Assembly (NCBI RefSeq): GCF_024139115.2
Contig: NC_085141.1
Coordinates: forward strand, 374,634,995 to 374,698,994
Source: Armigeres subalbatus
Taxonomy: Eukaryota; Arthropoda; Insecta; Diptera; Culicidae
Direction: 5' to 3'
DNA: 64,000 nt
The translations under genes were made by a program, and so were the position numbers. This document shows positions 35,089-45,347 of the stretch, piece after piece (the first letter of the stretch is position 1; each line of letters starts with the position of its first letter). The notes beneath the pieces were generated by a model. The model had not been told where the DNA came from, did no database searches, and saw nothing but the letters and a program-made list of their open reading frames with translations.

Positions 35089-35445
35089 TAATTGCCTATA
35101 TTCCGGGTATTAGCCATCCGGAGTGGAAATTAATTACTATGTCTGGAACTCGATTTGTGCAATTGCACAACATGTGAAAGATTTAGTTCAAAAATGTATT
35201 GGATGGTAACCACCACTTCATTCGGTGGGGTTTGATACCATGAAACCAGAACGCAGACAGGCGTTTTCCCTACTAAGTCCTCCACAGCTTAGAAGGCTAC
35301 TGATGAGATCTAATTTCCAACACCAGGCACATAACCGAACCTTCGCAATCTCTTTTTAAAACCAACTCCTTCACACACATTGTTTTGTGCAATGCCAATC
35401 GAGTAGGATGAGTATTTAGTTATGTCTGGTATCATCAGCAATTGC
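35089..35445 (-). repeat. Degenerate tRNA-related SINE-like copy
   Basis: It begins like the 39.9-kb SINE (GTTAATTGCCTATATTCCGG) and continues with blocks shared with 53275-53600: ATGTCTGGAACTCGAT, GTGGGGTTTGATACCATGA and CCTACTAAGTC. On the minus strand these give an A-box-like and a B-box-like order, consistent with a tRNA-derived head. Confidence 0.55.
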
Positions 35446-35714
35446 GCTATTTGAAGTAGGATAGTGTGATCGTACCAGGTTGGTGTGATAGCATTCTAGA
35501 TAAGGATTTAAAAAAATAAAATACCAGTTTGCAATCTACGTATTATACCGAAACAATGCTAGTGCAACTTGTAGCTCTATAAAACTTCATACAAAAGTCA
35601 CTATTTTGTCGCTTTTTCTGCAATTGGAAGTCACTATTTGGTCACTTTTTTGTCATCATTGGTCACTAAAGTCACTATTTTGAACTCCATTCATCGCTGA
35701 CAGCCCTGCATATT

Positions 35715-36300
35715 GATTAGCACGTCACGGCACGGCACTTGACACGCCATGGGAACCTTAGGGAAAATCGGGTGGTGATTTTTTATCACGTTTCATGAAA
35801 TATCTGCATTTTTTCGGGATATCTTCAAGACATTAAGGTAGCCTTTACATCGGTAAAATTGATCGACTTGTTATGATCCCCGTGTATTTTAAATGGGGCC
35901 GGATTTTTATTTTCGTGTCGTAATTCCGTTAATGCTCCCTTGGAGACAGAATCTACGAGCCAAATTCCTGATATTTAAGCCACTTTTATCGGGAGAATCT
36001 TATTAAAGATCTTATGAACTTTCCTTGAAAATTCTCTATGCTTTTCCAAAAGGTTGATTTGAAGATTATTTTCCACGTGACATACTTTAAAGTTTTGAGT
36101 ATTCTTTGGAATTTTCAATAGAAGCTCTTCAGGATTCCCAAGAAAAATTGTTGTGAATTTCCGCGAAAAGTTCTTCGACATTTATATGAGACGTTCCAAA
36201 TTTCTTCACAAAAATGTACAGGATATCCACGGAAAGTTCCCCTGAGTTTCTGTTGAGTATTCTTCAAAAATTACACATAATTTGGTCGAAAAAACTGTTT
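35715..36300. other. AT-rich filler with degenerate GAAAATTC/GGAATTTC motifs
   Basis: About 35970-36260 repeats short blocks around GAATTTTC, AAGTTCTTC and AGGATTCCC without fixed period, the same texture as 55340-55620 and 59270-60000. No gene was found. Confidence 0.5.
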
Positions 36301-36595
36301 GCCTTAACAATGTAAACGTTAAGCCGAAAGTCATCTAGCCGAATTCCATTTGGCGGTGTCCGAAATGGTTATTAAGTGGAAAATGGTTTGACCGAATAAA
36401 ACAAATTACCGAAAATTTTGTCCGGTAGAAATGGTTGTTTGTCTGAATGGACTATTTGACCCCCAAATGCCGTTTCTACAAAACAACCATTTCTGCCAAA
36501 CGGCATTTTCTTCCAAATTCAGCTAAAAACGACTTTTATCAAAAAATTTACCATTTCAGCCAAACCACACTTTTGGCCCAATGTCCGTTTCGACC
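36301..36595. repeat. Degenerate GCCAAATGRTTT-type repeat, left of the Gypsy element
   Basis: Variants of TTCGGCCAAATGGTTTT in both orientations, continuing at 42292-42480. The Gypsy element inserted into this repeat and split it. Confidence 0.65.
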
Positions 36596-36704
36596 TGTAG
36601 GAGTTCTAAAGAAACACGCCAGGTAGTTATGGTGGTTATCTTGAAAGTAATCCTTTATTTCCAATAGCCTACTCTGGTATTATAGATATTGGTAGCCTAC
36701 TACA
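36596..36704 (-). repeat. 3' LTR of the Gypsy element
   Basis: 109 bp, bounded by CGACC on the outside and the purine tract at 36705-36720 on the inside. It differs from the other LTR at three bases. Confidence 0.9.
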
Positions 36705-36856
36705 TCTCTCCTATATTTTAATGATAGTTTAACAACATAAAGCAAATTATAGTAATAAAAATAATAGGTTACATAAATTATAATTTAAGGTATTCTAGCT
36801 TGTAATTCGTAATCCATAATTCAAAAATTGAAATGAAACATTTTCTGACACAATAT

Positions 36857-37215
36857 CTAAAGCAGTCTAGGGCATTTGTATACAACATAATCTTTCAGAT
36901 ATTCAGGCTTCCTTCTCTCACGATTCAATCGAGTACACGGTGCAGGTGGTTTCATAGTGTTTGATGATTCGTTCTCCGTTGTCTCCGGATGAGCATTGTT
37001 TGGGTTTACATCTGAGCATTCATTATTTCTGAAAGGATTGTTAGATATTAAACATTTGGCGTGGTTTATATGACGGTCCACTATGACACCGCTCGCTAGG
37101 TTTTTCACGGTTAGCCTTGTCCCAGTTTTCTTCACAACAAGGAATGGTTGTGGGTTAAAGTTTGTAGTGAGTTTGTTTCTTTTCGTGAAGTTTCTCAGAA
37201 TAACGTGATCACCGA
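36857..37215 (-). pseudogene. Gypsy integrase C-terminal tail
   Basis: The minus-strand frame reads KKTGTRLTVKN, GVIVDRHINHAKCL and RRKPEYLKDYV. This is the downstream part of the Gypsy integrase after the LINE-tail insertion. INHAKC and RRKPEYLKDYV fit the usual GPY-like and basic tail seen at the end of such polyproteins. It stops before the purine tract. Confidence 0.65.
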
Positions 37216-37477
37216 TCCATTACAGTTTATCCCTGTCTACACCTCGTCAATCAGCAATGAACGTGCCACAACATCGCCACCTAGGCCCCATCCCATCCAT
37301 ATTTTTTTTTTCTTGTACTCCTTAACCTCGACCAAGCCGTGAGTCTTTCGGCTCCCCAAGACTAATATTATACATTAAGACGACAATCATGATTGTAAAA
37401 TCAATAAAATAACGGCTCCGTAATGCCTGCTGGCGCTTGAGCCTTGAAATAAAGACAAGTTAAAAAAAAAAAAAAAA
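37216..37477 (+). mobile_element. 5'-truncated LINE or SINE tail with poly(A)
   Basis: The insert ends GCCTTGAAATAAAGACAAGT and a run of about 17 A. The 13-bp sequence ACGTGATCACCGA is duplicated on both sides (37203-37215 and 37478-37490), the mark of LINE-type retroposition. No ORF remains, so the parent family is not identified. Confidence 0.85.
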
Positions 37478-38640
37478 ACGTGATCACCGACGTCGATCGT
37501 GGAGTGCTTCGCTCTGCGTGTTTTATCACCATATATTTTCCCTTTCTCTTTCCTTGTTTTGTCCAACAGTTTCAGATCGTTCGAACTGCATTGTCCTTTT
37601 GTACTGTCTGATTCTGGAAGTTTGTCCTTCAGTGTCCTACCGAACATCAATTTGGATGGGCATATATTGGTTGTTGAATGGGGAGTGTTACGGTATGCCA
37701 ACAAATAATCGTATAAATCGTTTTTCCAATCCCTGCCCCTAGCGAAACTTATCCTTATTGTTTTTAGTAGCGATCGATTGTATCTTTCCACAAGCCCATT
37801 TTGAAATGGAGCATACGGGACGGAATGATTTAAACTAATTGCATTTATTCTGCAGAAGTTTACAAATTCTTCTGAACAGAATGGTGGACCATTATCGCAT
37901 ACTCTTTGTTCTGGGTATCCAAATCGGGCAAAAATCATCCTCAACTTGAATATTGTTGATTTCGCAGTTGTTGAAGACATAATTTCCACTTCAGGATATC
38001 TGGAGTAGTAATCTACTAATACTAATAGGTGTATTCCGCTTGTTACTTCAGTGAAGTCTAGTGCCAATTTACACCATGGCTTATCTGGAATCTGTGTTCT
38101 ACACATTGGCTCAACATTTGGCTCTGACACAAGCAGACAACCTTTACAAGACTTCACGTATGTATCTACCTTTTTGTCAATCTGAACCCACCATACTTTC
38201 TCTCTAAGACGCTTCTTCATGGCATCGATCCCTAAGTGCGGCTCATGAGCAAGCTGTAGCACCCGTTGCTGTAAAATTCTTGGAATGACAATCTTGTATC
38301 CTTTAAGTACAGTTTCACCATCTGTCGATAAATCTACCGCAATGGCTTTATATTGACGCAACGTTTGATGCCATCGTTTTACGGGAAACGGTAACCATTT
38401 CACTAGTTCTGAAATTTCAATGTCGTTTTTGCTTGCGTCAATTATTTCTGATAAAGGGATAGCGATTGGACATGAATCTAGTGAAACCTGGTATATGATT
38501 CTTTCACTTTCTTCGTCGTAACTCTTTACAGTTGAGCCATTTCCCGCGCATAGTCTCGAGAACGGATCGGCAATATTTGCTTTTCCAGGACGATATATGG
38601 CCTTATAGTCATAAGACATTAAACGAAGTTTCCTTTCCAC
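37478..38640 (-). pseudogene. Gypsy integrase and end of RNase H
   Basis: The minus-strand frame starts in the RNase H tail (MSYDYKAIYRPGKANIADPF). The integrase has the zinc-binding set H, H, C, C (HEPHLGIDAMKKRL, later KSCKGC), then catalytic D in LALDFTEV, D in VCDNGPPFCS and E in NGLVERYNRSL. All catalytic residues are present. The frame is cut near its end by the poly(A)-tailed insert, and the residual tail is at 36857-37202. A small insertion near 38633, apparently a repeat of GAAAGG, shifts the frame relative to the upstream RNase H. Confidence 0.85.
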
Positions 38641-39930
38641 CTTTCAATCCTAGCACATGGCTTTGCGTTGTCCCCAAAAATCGACACTAATGGCTTGTGG
38701 TCCGTTATTAGCCAAAAGAACTTTCCATAGAGTAAAAAGTGAAATTTTTCTGGTGCCCAAACTAAAGCCAATGCTTCTCTTTCGGTTTGTTCATATCTCT
38801 TTTCTACTTCTAATAACGTTTTAGATGCATAGCTAATAACCTTATATACCCCTTCATTCGATTTCTGGAACAGGACCGCCCCAAGATCAACCGGGCTGGC
38901 ATCAGCTTCTAAAAAGGTTTCTAATTCCGGATCGAAAAAGGCCAAAGTTTCGTTTTTAGCTAAACTTGATTTTAAGGTTTCGAAAGCTTGTGTATGCTCT
39001 TCGTTCCAAATAAATGTTGTTCCTTTTCTTGTGAGAGCATTTAGAGGTTTTGAAATGGTGGACAAGTTGGGTATATACCGGTTGACGAAAGTGACCAAAC
39101 CAAGGAAACTTCGAAGCTCCTCGGCTGATTTTGGTTGTCGGAATTCAGTTACAGCTTGAAGCTTTTCGTCAGATACTCTGACGCCTTCTGATGATAAATG
39201 ATACCCAAGAAAATCAATCTGGCTGACATTTTCAATAGTTTTTGCATTGTTCAAAATCACATTTTTCTGCTTCAGGCGCTTTCGAACTAGTTCCGTACGG
39301 AGCTATAACATGTTTGATAGTGTTATTATAAAGTTCTATAATGTAAATTTTATGTAATAATGTGTGTACCTTAAGTTCTTCAACGTTCGGAGCAAAAATC
39401 AATACATCATCGATAAAAACGATGAGCCACGGAAAATCACCAAGGATTGTTTCCATACATTTTTGGAATAACTCAGGCGCAGCAGACAGCCCAAAAACCA
39501 ATCGTTTATATCGCATTAAACCAAACGGTGAAATAAACGTTGTGATGTACCGGCAATCTTCTCGGAGCATCAGTTGATAAAAAGCTTGTTTTACATCAAA
39601 CTTTGTAAACCTTGTACTTCCTTTAAGTTTACTTATCATTTGTTCCATTGTCGGTAAAGGATGGATTTCCCTGATAATGGCCTTATTTGCTTCACGCAAG
39701 TCAATAATAACCCTAACTTCATCAGAGCTTTTCATTTTTACTAACATTGGTGAAACCCACTCTGATGCTTCGTGTACTCTTTCAATAATTCCTTGAGATT
39801 CTAACTCCTTTAATTTAAGCAGAGTGATCTCTTCCAAAGGTATGGGTATACGTCGATAAGCTTGTCTAACGGGAGAGACCGATTTGTCTATTTTTATAGA
39901 TGCGGACATATCTGTATTTTAATTATATTT
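38619..39930 (-). pseudogene. Gypsy reverse transcriptase and RNase H
   Basis: The upstream frame (39232-39909) holds RT blocks: VSPVRQAYRRIPIP, KFDVKQAFYQL (motif A), SPFGLMRYKRLVFGLSAAPE (motif B) and VFIDDVLIFA (catalytic FIDD). The downstream frame (38619-39260) has IDFLGYHLSSEGV, the FVNRYIP connection and RNase H with EADASPVDLGAVL and TDHKPL. The two are out of phase because of a 67-nt segment at 39303-39369 with GT...AG ends. Without it, the lengths expected between motifs C and D are met. Confidence 0.85.
39303..39369 (-). other. 67-nt intron-like segment inside Gypsy RT
   Basis: On the minus strand it begins GTACACAC and ends TGTTATAG, is AT-rich and contains TAACACT as a possible branch site. 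Its length is not a multiple of three, and removing it joins the two RT frames in phase at a point where related RTs show no insert. It is the size of common insect introns, but the donor is weak and there is no pyrimidine tract. There is no flanking duplication, so a transposon insertion is less likely. Confidence 0.5.
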
Positions 39931-39934
39931 GATA

Positions 39935-40239
39935 GTTCAATCAAAGTTAATTGCCTATTTCCGGGGATTAAACCACCCGACTTGGACGTTAATTTACAAT
40001 GTTATGGAAACTCATATGTGAATATGTACGTTATGTGGGAGATATTGATTTGAAAAATGTATTGGAGGTAACCACTTTCCCTTCGATGGGACTCGAACCC
40101 ATGACCCTACAGTAGGGTCCCTACCCTACTGTAGGGTCATGGGTTCGAGTCCCATCGAAGGGAAAGTGGTTACCTCCAATACATTTTTCAAATCAATATC
40201 TCCCACATAACGTACATATTCACATATGAGTTTCCATAA
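39935..40239. mobile_element. Palindromic SINE-derived insert with target duplication
   Basis: TATATTTGATA is duplicated at 39924-39934 and 40240-40250. The insert has a single-copy left part (39935-40001) and then two arms, 40002-40118 and 40123-40239, that appear to be perfect 117-bp inverted copies around a 4-nt centre. Each arm contains GGGTTCGAGTCCC or its complement, a canonical tRNA B box, so the source is a tRNA-derived SINE. It separates Gypsy protease from RT. Confidence 0.85.
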
Positions 40240-40250
40240 TATATTTGATA

Positions 40251-40500
40251 CTTTAATATGGAATAAAATTGGACAAATATTTTTTTCAAAGGTCTTACCT
40301 TTGATGCAGGGCAGTTCATCAGAGGAGAGAGCATGAAAGAACTTCACGACTCCAAGTTTCTCTGCAGAATTTCCACACAACAGCGAGCATCTACCGTTTT
40401 GGATCACATGCAGCGTAGTAATGCAGCTTGTAGAACCAATCTTTATTTCAACATCCACTTCGCCGAGGACCACTAGCGGCTTCTGAGATCCATATGCTTA
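40251..40500 (-). pseudogene. Gypsy protease, C-terminal half
   Basis: The minus-strand frame VVLGEVDVEIKIG, TLHVIQNGRCSLLCGNSAEKLG follows the active-site half (VDTGADEDVL) encoded further upstream at about 40580-40610, but in another phase. A one-base lesion near 40490-40500 accounts for it. The frame runs into the SINE palindrome. Confidence 0.7.
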
Positions 40501-41590
40501 CTGCCTTTTCGCACATCGAAAGCAGCAAATCCAGTTCGTTTCAGCATCTTCCAGTCATCTTCGCTAAGCACATCTTCATCGGCGCCAGTATCAACCACAA
40601 AACGCACATTCACGCCGCCGACAGATACTGTGATACTTCTCTTTGCACTGAGGTGAAATAATTCTCGGACTTCCACCTTGTCAGTAACGTCATCCACTTC
40701 GCGAACAAATTTCAGTTTCCTATTGGGACTCACCCGGTAATCACGTGATTTCTTGAATTTTCGCTCGAATGGTTTCTTCATATTTTTACGGCAGCATCGC
40801 GCATAATGGCCTGGCATTTTACACCGATTACAATGCGAATCGCGTGCTGGGCAACGATTATTTTCTCCATGATTTCCTGCACATCTCGCACATCGCTTCT
40901 GAACTTCCTTTTTCTCAATGATATTTACCTCCTCCGTTGTTTCGAATCCTTGTTTTTGTGCACCCCTGAATGCTTTGATTTGAAATTTCACAGACTCGTA
41001 GGTTCGGCCAATTTTCAACATTTCGTCCAGCGAGGTATCCGCTTCAAGATATTTAGCTCTAAGCTTGTCATCACTCGTAGTTGCGAACACGATTTGGTCC
41101 ATCATCATTTCCTCAATTTGCTCTCCATAACCGCATAGCGAAGCCTGGGAACGCAAACGCATCGTGAACTGGTCTAACTTTTCGTTGGGGTTGAACTGCA
41201 TCTGACGAAATTTAAATCTTTCGTAGCGTATAGACATTCGGGGAGCATAATAGTTATCCAGAGTTTCCATGGCCGCATGATATGGGTTATCCAGTACACA
41301 ATGTTCATCAGCACAACGTTTTGGGCTACCTTCCTGACATCCGAGCCTCCAAAACACATGAGCGTGCGATGCATTTCATCATGGTCATCGATGCCTTTCA
41401 ACGCCAAATATGAAACAAACTGATCCCTCCAACTCTCCCACCGGGCAGACGTCGGACCATCGCCGATTTCTACGAAAGGAGTTATGTTGAAATGTAACTG
41501 AAATTCAAACAAGTAGACATTAAATTAAGCGAAAGTCATTTGCCTTGTAACGGCGGTTATGGTTCGTACTGAGGTAAATCGTGGTTACCA
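40473..41590 (-). pseudogene. Gypsy gag, knuckles and protease active site
   Basis: Two overlapping minus-strand frames make up gag. The first (41174-41512) has SARWESWRDQFVSYLALKG, and the second (40473-41357) has ALDNYY-like METLDNYYAPRMS, FRQMQFNPNEKLDQF and a basic linker. Two knuckle-like clusters follow, CARCAGNHGENNRCPA and CNRCKMPGHYARCC (about 40795-40890), then retropepsin VDTGADEDVLS (about 40575-40610). The shift between frames lies near 41300-41350. The gag start is not clear; the sequence upstream of 41512 lacks a convincing ATG in phase. Confidence 0.8.
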
Positions 41591-42177
41591 TGGCAGCCAA
41601 TCAAAATTTTCAAACATTTTTATTTTTTTTCCATTTTAGGTCCTAACTGCGTCAAGAAAAAAATATTTATTCTCTTAATGACCTTTGAACGAAAAGATCT
41701 CTTTCGTTTTTAACATCAAATGCGGACTGGAATTCTAAATTCCCTGCGCCGGTATACCAGGTAAACGGTCTGGAATTTATATTTTTTTTTCTCTACGTTA
41801 TCCTGGATTTCATTTGCGGACTGGAATTCTGCATTCCCTTCGCCATTGCACCAGTTATACGGACTGGAATAATTTGTATTCCCTTCGTTTTCCTGGATAT
41901 TATGTGCGGACTTGAATTCAACATTCTCTACGCAAACGAACCAGGTTCACGGACTAGAATCGACTTCTCTTCGTCATCCTGGACGTTTTAAATTTGCCAA
42001 ATTAGATCATGTGATTTGCTTTAAAATAAAATTGTACGCTATTTTTTTCTGCCACAAATTTGCCCAATTGTCTATAATTACCGTAGCCATTTTCCTCAGT
42101 TAATCCAGATCTTAGTTCTTCTGTGTAATGGATTACCCGCGGCCTTTTCTTGAAAATCCAGTTCACCTCGTCGCCAA
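41591..42177 (-). other. Gypsy 5' leader with imperfect internal repeats
   Basis: Between about 41720 and 41990 a block built on GCGGACTGGAATTC, a TTCCCTTCGCC-like run and CCAG recurs about four times at 60-100-bp spacing. No ORF. Tandem blocks in this position occur in some insect Gypsy elements, where they bind host proteins; no such role is shown here. Confidence 0.55.
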
Positions 42178-42286
42178 TGTAGGAGTTCTAAAGAAACACG
42201 TCAGGTAATTATGGTGGTTATCTTGAAAGTCATCCTTTATTTCCAATAGCCTACTCTGGTATTATAGATATTGGTAGCCTACTACA
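42178..42286 (-). repeat. 5' LTR of the Gypsy element
   Basis: 109 bp, TGTAGG...CTACA on the plus strand. It is followed on the outside by CGACC and adjoined on the inside by the putative primer-binding site at about 42160-42177. Confidence 0.9.
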
Positions 42287-42291
42287 CGACC

Positions 42292-42960
42292 AAATGGGCC
42301 TTTCTGTGAAATGATCATTTCGGTCACATGGAATTTTCAGCCAATTGACTTTTAAAAAAAATGACTCTTTGCCCGAATAACTTTAGGCTAGATGGGCTTC
42401 GGCCAAACGATTTGTTCGGTCAAATGCTTTCGACCTGGTAGCCTTCCGGCAAATGATTTCCTGCCAAACGACTCTTCTCCGTTCAAATATACTTTTTCAA
42501 CGAGAAATTATTTGGTAAGAGCTTGTGTTGCACCAAAAAAATGGCGTGTAACGAAAACCGCCGAAGGGAATGGGAAACCGATGGGGATCATGAAAAATCG
42601 TCGGAACAAGAAAAACGGCGTGTAATGGAAACTGCCGGAGTAGAAAACTGTGGCGAGTAAAGAAAACTGCCAGGAAAAACGATGGTGCGTAATAAAAACC
42701 ACCGAAGAGAATAAGCATGATGGGTAAAGAAAACCATCAGGGCGTGTATTGGAAACTGCCAAAAAGGAGCAACGAATAAAAAAACGAGAAAAAGGTGTGC
42801 AATGAAAACTACCCAAGTGGATGAACATGGCGAGTAAAGAAAACCGCCGATGGTTTGTAAGAAAAACCATTAGAGAAGGATGACGTGTCAGAATAACAAC
42901 GACGAAGAGAGAGGAAATAATGAAAGTAAATAGATTGTCAGAAAACGTTCTAAAAGAAAG
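42292..42960. repeat. Degenerate repeats right of the Gypsy element
   Basis: 42292-42480 continues the GGCCAAATG-type repeat of 36301-36595. From about 42535 to 42900 a different degenerate unit of about 40-45 bp recurs, centred on GTAATGAAAACCGCCGAAG-like sequence. ORFs here are not credible. Confidence 0.55.
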
Positions 42961-43305
42961 CCTAACCGTAAAAGGCACGGCATTACCAAGTCTAAGGTAA
43001 CGGGTTTGATTCCTACCAAGCCGATAAGAACTTCAATTTACCACACAGTAATACATTGGGAAGATTTCAGAAATTGTGGTAGTGCACCTGGAACACAAAA
43101 TTGAGAGAATTTCGATAAGTTTTGAAAAAGCTTTGAGAGAGAATTATTAAGAAAAGAAGGTGAAAAAGAGACGAAGAAAATTGTAACAATAAACCAGAAA
43201 AACAACGTTAAAAGAAAGTCATCGCAAAAATGGCAGTATACAAGGAAACAGTCGAAGTAAATTATGACGAGCAGTTAAAATCGTCGCAGGTCATTAATGC
43301 CTTTT
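42961..43305. other. Unrecognised DNA with a B-box-like site
   Basis: GGGTTTGATTCCTACC at about 43001-43016 resembles a tRNA B box, so a decayed SINE head is possible. Nothing else was recognised. Confidence 0.35.
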
Positions 43306-43585
43306 AGGGGCCTTTCATAGCGTGCGTTGAGATGCGCGACTATAAAGCAATAGCATGCTGAAGGTGGATGGGTTCAATTCTAGGAAATCTTCGGGTTGGA
43401 AAATTTCTCGACTTCCCTGGGCATAAAAGTATCATCGTGTTGGCCTCATGATATACAAATGCAAAAATGGCTCAGAAACCTCGCAGTAAATAACTGTGAA
43501 TGTGCTTAAAGAACACTAAGCTGCGGGGAGGTAATGTCCCAGTGGGAGATGTATTTGCATTATGAAGATGAAGGAGATGATGCCT
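43306..43585 (+). repeat. Feilai-like SINE, diverged copy
   Basis: It shares with 63265-63550 the blocks TCGACTTCCCTGGGCATAAA, AAACCTCGCAGT, AATAACTGTG, AACACTAAGCTGCG and TGTCCCAGTG. The tRNA-like head has GGGTTCAATTC as a weakened B box. The family name Feilai (Aedes tRNA-derived SINE) is from memory. Confidence 0.7.
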
Positions 43586-44155
43586 GACTTTTGTAAAACA
43601 GTGTCCAGAAATATACAACATTTGAAATCAAAAGCATTAAAACTGCCAAAGAACCAAACTTGAAGCAATTAAATGGTCTGAACTCTAAAATGCTACACCG
43701 CAAACACGTAAACTACATTAGACGAAAATTTCAGTTGAGTGTTTGGAAACATTTTTGTCAATTTTTTTTTAGCTGGCATGGAAAGTTGGTATATGGACTT
43801 AGAAGTGTCATTTTCGAATTCGAGTCGTTATGGGAGTTACCTGTTGAATAATTTTTAATCACTTAGTAATAAACCAAGCTTAGTGATCAGATGGATGCTG
43901 CACGTTTTGAGAAGCTAGCCACCCCCTCTTGATCTATTTCCACTTTACATAAGGTTTATATGCGGAATAATTCCACATTGTCAATCCAAGTTAAGTCTTG
44001 ATAATCACTAGGTAAGGCAATGTTATTGTTTCAAAAATAGAACAGTACGAATACGGATTCCCATATAAACTAATAGTTTATGAAATTTTTGATCAAGTGA
44101 TGTCCATGGTTTGGGTTTCAGGAACGCGGTCGAGATGTTTAGAAGCGCACAGAGG
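43586..44155. other. Unrecognised AT-rich DNA
   Basis: One 63-codon ORF without a signature; no repeat was recognised. Confidence 0.45.
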
Positions 44156-44665
44156 TAGGGGAGAACGGTCCAAAGAGCACCCCTTAAGTTTTTTCGATGT
44201 TTTCGCCCATATAAACAAAAATACCCAACCATTTCAACGTATAGGTGCAAAATTTACAAACCCAGCTACATTTCACAATGATCTCCTATTCAAAACAATA
44301 AGGTTTTCATGACTTTCTAACGCATTTAAAAAATGTTTTTAAAATAGGCCTGGGGCAAAACGTTCGAATGGTGGTCTAAAATGACTCAATTGCATGTAAA
44401 ATGATGATGAACGCATGGTTGTTTGTTATTTCTTAATGGATTGAACTTCAATCTTACGGATGTGGTGGAAGAAAAGCAAATCGTTAAATTTTAGTGAATA
44501 TGAAGGGATTTTGCTAATTTTTTCCAACGGAGCTCAATGATGGATCACTAATTATGAATTGTAATGGATATATTCCTTCATAAATGTACTACAACAGTTT
44601 ATATGAGTGATTTTATGAGTGTGGCCATTTGGCCCCAGGGGTGCATTTTAGACCGTTCTCCCCTA
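44156..44665. mobile_element. MITE-like element with TAGGGGAGAACGGTC ends
   Basis: The left end TAGGGGAGAACGGTCCAAAG and the inverse of the right end TAGGGGAGAACGGTCTAAAA match over about 17 bases and continue imperfectly to GCACCCC. The flanks are consistent with TA insertion but the duplication is too short to prove. About 510 bp, no transposase. Confidence 0.6.
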
Positions 44666-44821
44666 TACGGTAAGATGATGATCTTGCGCTTTGGAGGGGA
44701 TAATACGATAAGCATTGACACGAGTGGTATAGAGTTAAAAAGTTAAAAGGTACGGTGGTGGTGGTATGGTTTTTACGTAGTCGTTTCAACTATATGGTTT
44801 TGTCGACGGTATTGATATTAA

Positions 44822-45027
44822 GAAAAGATATTTTAGTTACTAGATAAATATTGTCGCTGTCGTCGCTGTCCGGAACATCTTTTGCTGGCGAGGATAGGGG
44901 AGCTAAATGTCAAAGAAGGAAAATCCATACGATTTGACAGGTATGTACCACACATGTTTCGGACAGCAGAACAAAGGGAACCGAAGCGACAATCTTTATC
45001 TAGTAACTAAAATATCTTTTATATTAA
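44822..45027. mobile_element. MITE with TTAA target duplication
   Basis: TTAA lies at 44818-44821 and 45024-45027. Taking out one TTAA plus the insert restores continuity of the RTE remnant (GATATTAAGGCAC), which fixes the boundaries. Terminal inverted repeats of about 38 bp run AAAAGATATTTTAGTTACTA then GATAAA-TTGTCGCT. TTAA points to piggyBac-like mobilisation. Confidence 0.8.
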
Positions 45028-45284
45028 GGCACTTAACTTTGAGAAGAAAGAGAGCCCATCAGACTAAAAAGGAAGACTAAGCGGATCAGACTAGTCATAA
45101 ACACGATGAAGACGAAGCACACCTATCGTGCAGAAGAAAAGAACACGGATTTTCACAATTAGGGTAGAGAACCATTTGGGCAGTACCCCCTATTCCCGTC
45201 CACAACGTTCATCACTCGATCGCATTACAACCGAGTTACTTGTACATGGTACATGGTTAGTTTCTGTCGACATCTAGCGACATC

Positions 45285-45347
45285 TATCTGTCAAGATACA
45301 ATTAAGTGGTGGAATTCAATGGGATTGTATAAACTCGTCTTATGACA
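45285..45347 (+). repeat. Fragment of the 51.2-kb palindromic MITE
   Basis: TATCTGTCAAGATACAATTA through AAACTCGTCTTATGACA matches one arm of 51208-51439. Confidence 0.8.

Larger units (their letters stand above)
33632..35708. mobile_element. Non-autonomous DNA transposon, 2.08 kb, CAGGSCTG ends
   Basis: The left end CAGGCCTGGTAGCGA and the inverse of the right end CAGGGCTGTCAGCGA match at 12 of 15 positions. CATATT flanks both sides (33626-33631 and 35709-35714). Arrays of the motif GTCACTAAAGTCACTATTT lie just inside both ends (about 33645-33765 and 35588-35690), as subterminal transposase-binding repeats often do. No transposase is encoded. A related end, AGGGCTGGTAGCGAC, is at about 61328. 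hAT is the likeliest group, but a duplication of 6 rather than 8 bp leaves this open. Confidence 0.65.
36596..42286 (-). mobile_element. Complete Ty3/Gypsy retrotransposon, inactivated
   Basis: 109-bp LTRs (36596-36704 and 42178-42286) with TGTAGG...CTACA ends are flanked by the 5-bp duplication CGACC (36591-36595 and 42287-42291). On the minus strand the 5' LTR is followed by TTGGCGACGAGGTGAAC, a typical insect Gypsy-type primer-binding site, and the 3' LTR is preceded by the purine run TAGGAGAGA. The order gag, protease, RT, RNase H, integrase is Ty3/Gypsy; there is no envelope ORF. The LTRs differ at three positions of 109. Inactivation comes from frameshifts in gag, protease and RNase H, two retroposed inserts and an intron-like segment in RT. 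Confidence 0.9.
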
